A stretch of 64,000 nt of DNA from Candidatus Melainabacteria bacterium (GTDB lineage: Bacteria; Cyanobacteriota; Vampirovibrionia; Obscuribacterales; Obscuribacteraceae). The notes under the pieces are model-generated. The model was given only the letters and a program-made list of their open reading frames with translations. It had not been told where the DNA came from and did no database searches. The position numbers and the translations under genes are program-made. The stretch lies in assembly GCA_003153555.1 (NCBI GenBank), contig PLZS01000071.1, positions 1-64,000 on the forward strand. Reading direction: 5' to 3'. Positions within the stretch are counted from its first letter, which is position 1; each line of letters opens with the position of its first letter. Below, in pieces: positions 62,787-64,000 of this stretch.

Positions 62787-64000
62787 ATGGTTGCAGGGTC
62801 CAACCGTAGAGATAGAGTCTTGCAAAAGCGAATAATTTCAAACACTCTGATTGTCTTATTTTTAGCGGCTACTTGGTTTTGCGAGCTGGTACATGCAAGC
62901 GGCCTTACCAGTGGTCAATTCAGGGACGGCCTGGTCCAAGGGCTGTTGGATTTAGATCAACGGTCCTTGCGCTTTTGTGATGGTAAATTGCGCGGTCTGA
63001 CAGATTCAAAAGGTCGTGAGATCCTGCCTGCCAAATATTCCGACATCTACTACTGCGGACACGGGATTTTTCTGGCGACAGATGTAGCGCCGGGACATCG
63101 AATCTTTTTTGGGAAGCAGCGCCACTTTTTTAATAGTGACGGAGTTGAACTGTTCCATAGAGTACCTACCGGGGCCATCTTGCTGAATGTTTTCTCCTTT
63201 GGCGATGTCGCGGAACAAGATCCAAATCTTGAGCTTAGGGATTTACCAAAAGAGACGATTCTACTCTTTGGCTATCAGGATCGGAGCCAGGGTCTCTGCG
63301 ATGTTAAAGGAACCGTGTTGCTGCCCACCATCGTCGGAAGCGTACTCTTTTTGACACCTGGTTCTGCATTTGTTGAACCCGACGGCTCTCGACGTTCGAT
63401 CGTAGATTTAGCGACCATGAAAGCATCATCGACGGATCTTCAGCCTGATATTGGGAAATTTCCTCCACCTCGTTTGCCGCAAGAACATAATTACACGCCT
63501 TTCAGTATGCGGCTGCCTGAAGATCGCGTGATTAAAATCGTTGAAACCGATAACAGAGTTTTCGACAAAGAGTATTGGTTGGAGAAGAGGACCTATCCGG
63601 TTTCTACCGAAGCTATGTTCAATCGGTTTTTGACTCAATACAACCTTATAGGCATGCCTAAGAATGAAGTTGTAAATTTATTAGGAGCACCTTCCAAATC
63701 ATTGGGTCTCGTATCGGGTACGGTTCCAGGAGCGAATTTGCTGTTGTCGAATCTAGTTAGGCATCCAGATTTGATGATTTACAGATTTCCAAGTACGGGA
63801 TGCGTTCCGTTTTTCTTTGGCGTGAAAATTTGCCTTGAGCACGACAAGGTGGTCAGCTGGTTCTTTGTCTCAGAGGGCAAGGAATCTGAAATAGTGACGA
63901 CAAACGTAGTTCTCCAAGTTGCTGACGGTGATCGTATAGTCAACGCGCGCATCGGTTCACCACTTCGACAGCAAGGAGACTTTCCGATACTTGAACAAAA
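62787..64000 (+). CDS. Exported WG-repeat-like protein, 3' end outside the window
   Basis: The frame is open from an ATG at 62787 to the right edge, about 404 residues. A TTG at 62820 is an alternative start. Residues about 14-38 are a signal peptide (RIISNTLIVLFLAATWFC, cleavage after HA). WG-like repeats follow, the clearest being LRGLTDSKGREILPAKYSDI. A later segment GMPKNEVVNLLGAPSKSLG resembles the SmpA/OmlA type loop. Probably an envelope protein; function unknown. Confidence 0.7.
   Translation, partial: MVAGSNRRDRVLQKRIISNTLIVLFLAATWFCELVHASGLTSGQFRDGLVQGLLDLDQRSLRFCDGKLRGLTDSKGREILPAKYSDIYYCGHGIFLATDVAPGHRIFFGKQRHFFNSDGVELFHRVPTGAILLNVFSFGDVAEQDPNLELRDLPKETILLFGYQDRSQGLCDVKGTVLLPTIVGSVLFLTPGSAFVEPDGSRRSIVDLATMKASSTDLQPDIGKFPPPRLPQEHNYTPFSMRLPEDRVIKIVETDNRVFDKEYWLEKRTYPVSTEAMFNRFLTQYNLIGMPKNEVVNLLGAPSKSLGLVSGTVPGANLLLSNLVRHPDLMIYRFPSTGCVPFFFGVKICLEHDKVVSWFFVSEGKESEIVTTNVVLQVADGDRIVNARIGSPLRQQGDFPILEQ

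Overview
The window is about 47-48 % G+C bacterial chromosome, uses the standard code (TGA, TAA and TAG all end genes) and is dense in ordinary housekeeping genes. No tRNA, rRNA, CRISPR array, phage or intact insertion sequence was recognised. Several genes have a cyanobacterial flavour (TIGR00303-type CobT, a LmeA/DUF2993 protein, J-domain proteins, CoaBC, CdaA), but no photosynthesis gene is present. Together with many Ser/Thr kinases, LRR, WG, TPR and VWA proteins, this suggests a non-photosynthetic relative of Cyanobacteria (Vampirovibrionia/Melainabacteria, perhaps Obscuribacterales). The taxonomy is inference from gene character only.

Layout. 1-3.1 kb: the 5' part of an unusually divergent RNA polymerase beta-subunit gene, running off the left edge on the minus strand and overlapping an exported TPR-protein gene by 4 bp. 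3.4-9.4 kb: a LuxR-type response regulator, a GGDEF-like protein without its active-site motif, a uracil-DNA glycosylase and two exported proteins (DUF2993, ARPP-1). 9.7-16.9 kb: rpmE and pyrF, then a membrane-anchored VWA protein, a tiny two-helix membrane protein, a 1088-residue tubulin-like GTPase with a C-terminal zinc-ribbon array, and a macro-domain protein; I read the last four as one system. 17-22.9 kb (minus): exported proteins, cdaA, lysA, yraN. 23-28.4 kb: serS, pdxR, pdxS, pdxT (vitamin B6) and bcp.

28.5-35.8 kb is more accessory: two tandem paralogous small membrane proteins, one broken at a homopolymer, a DUF2239 protein, unknown proteins, a membrane protein overlapping a CobT-like gene, and a GGDEF cyclase. 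36-51.8 kb holds acyl-CoA dehydrogenase, two J-domain proteins, rplS-ylqF-rnhB, nrdR, rimO, a RodZ-like gene, rluB, a YtxH/DUF948 cluster, an apparently domesticated IS1595-like protein carrying a DprA-like winged helix, coaBC and metG. 51.8-60.7 kb is a signalling island: a Tyr/Gln/Asn-rich NlpC/P60-like protein, divergent from four tandem membrane Ser/Thr kinases in an A-B-A-B order, then an LRR protein. 61-64 kb holds a SAF-like protein, a coiled-coil protein and a WG-repeat exported protein cut by the right edge.

Three families of short palindromic repeats are scattered through the gaps between genes (cores AACCGCTGACGGTT, GCACCATATATGGTGC and GCAGCAAGCTGC). Some copies sit at gene ends like terminators; others sit just upstream of start codons.
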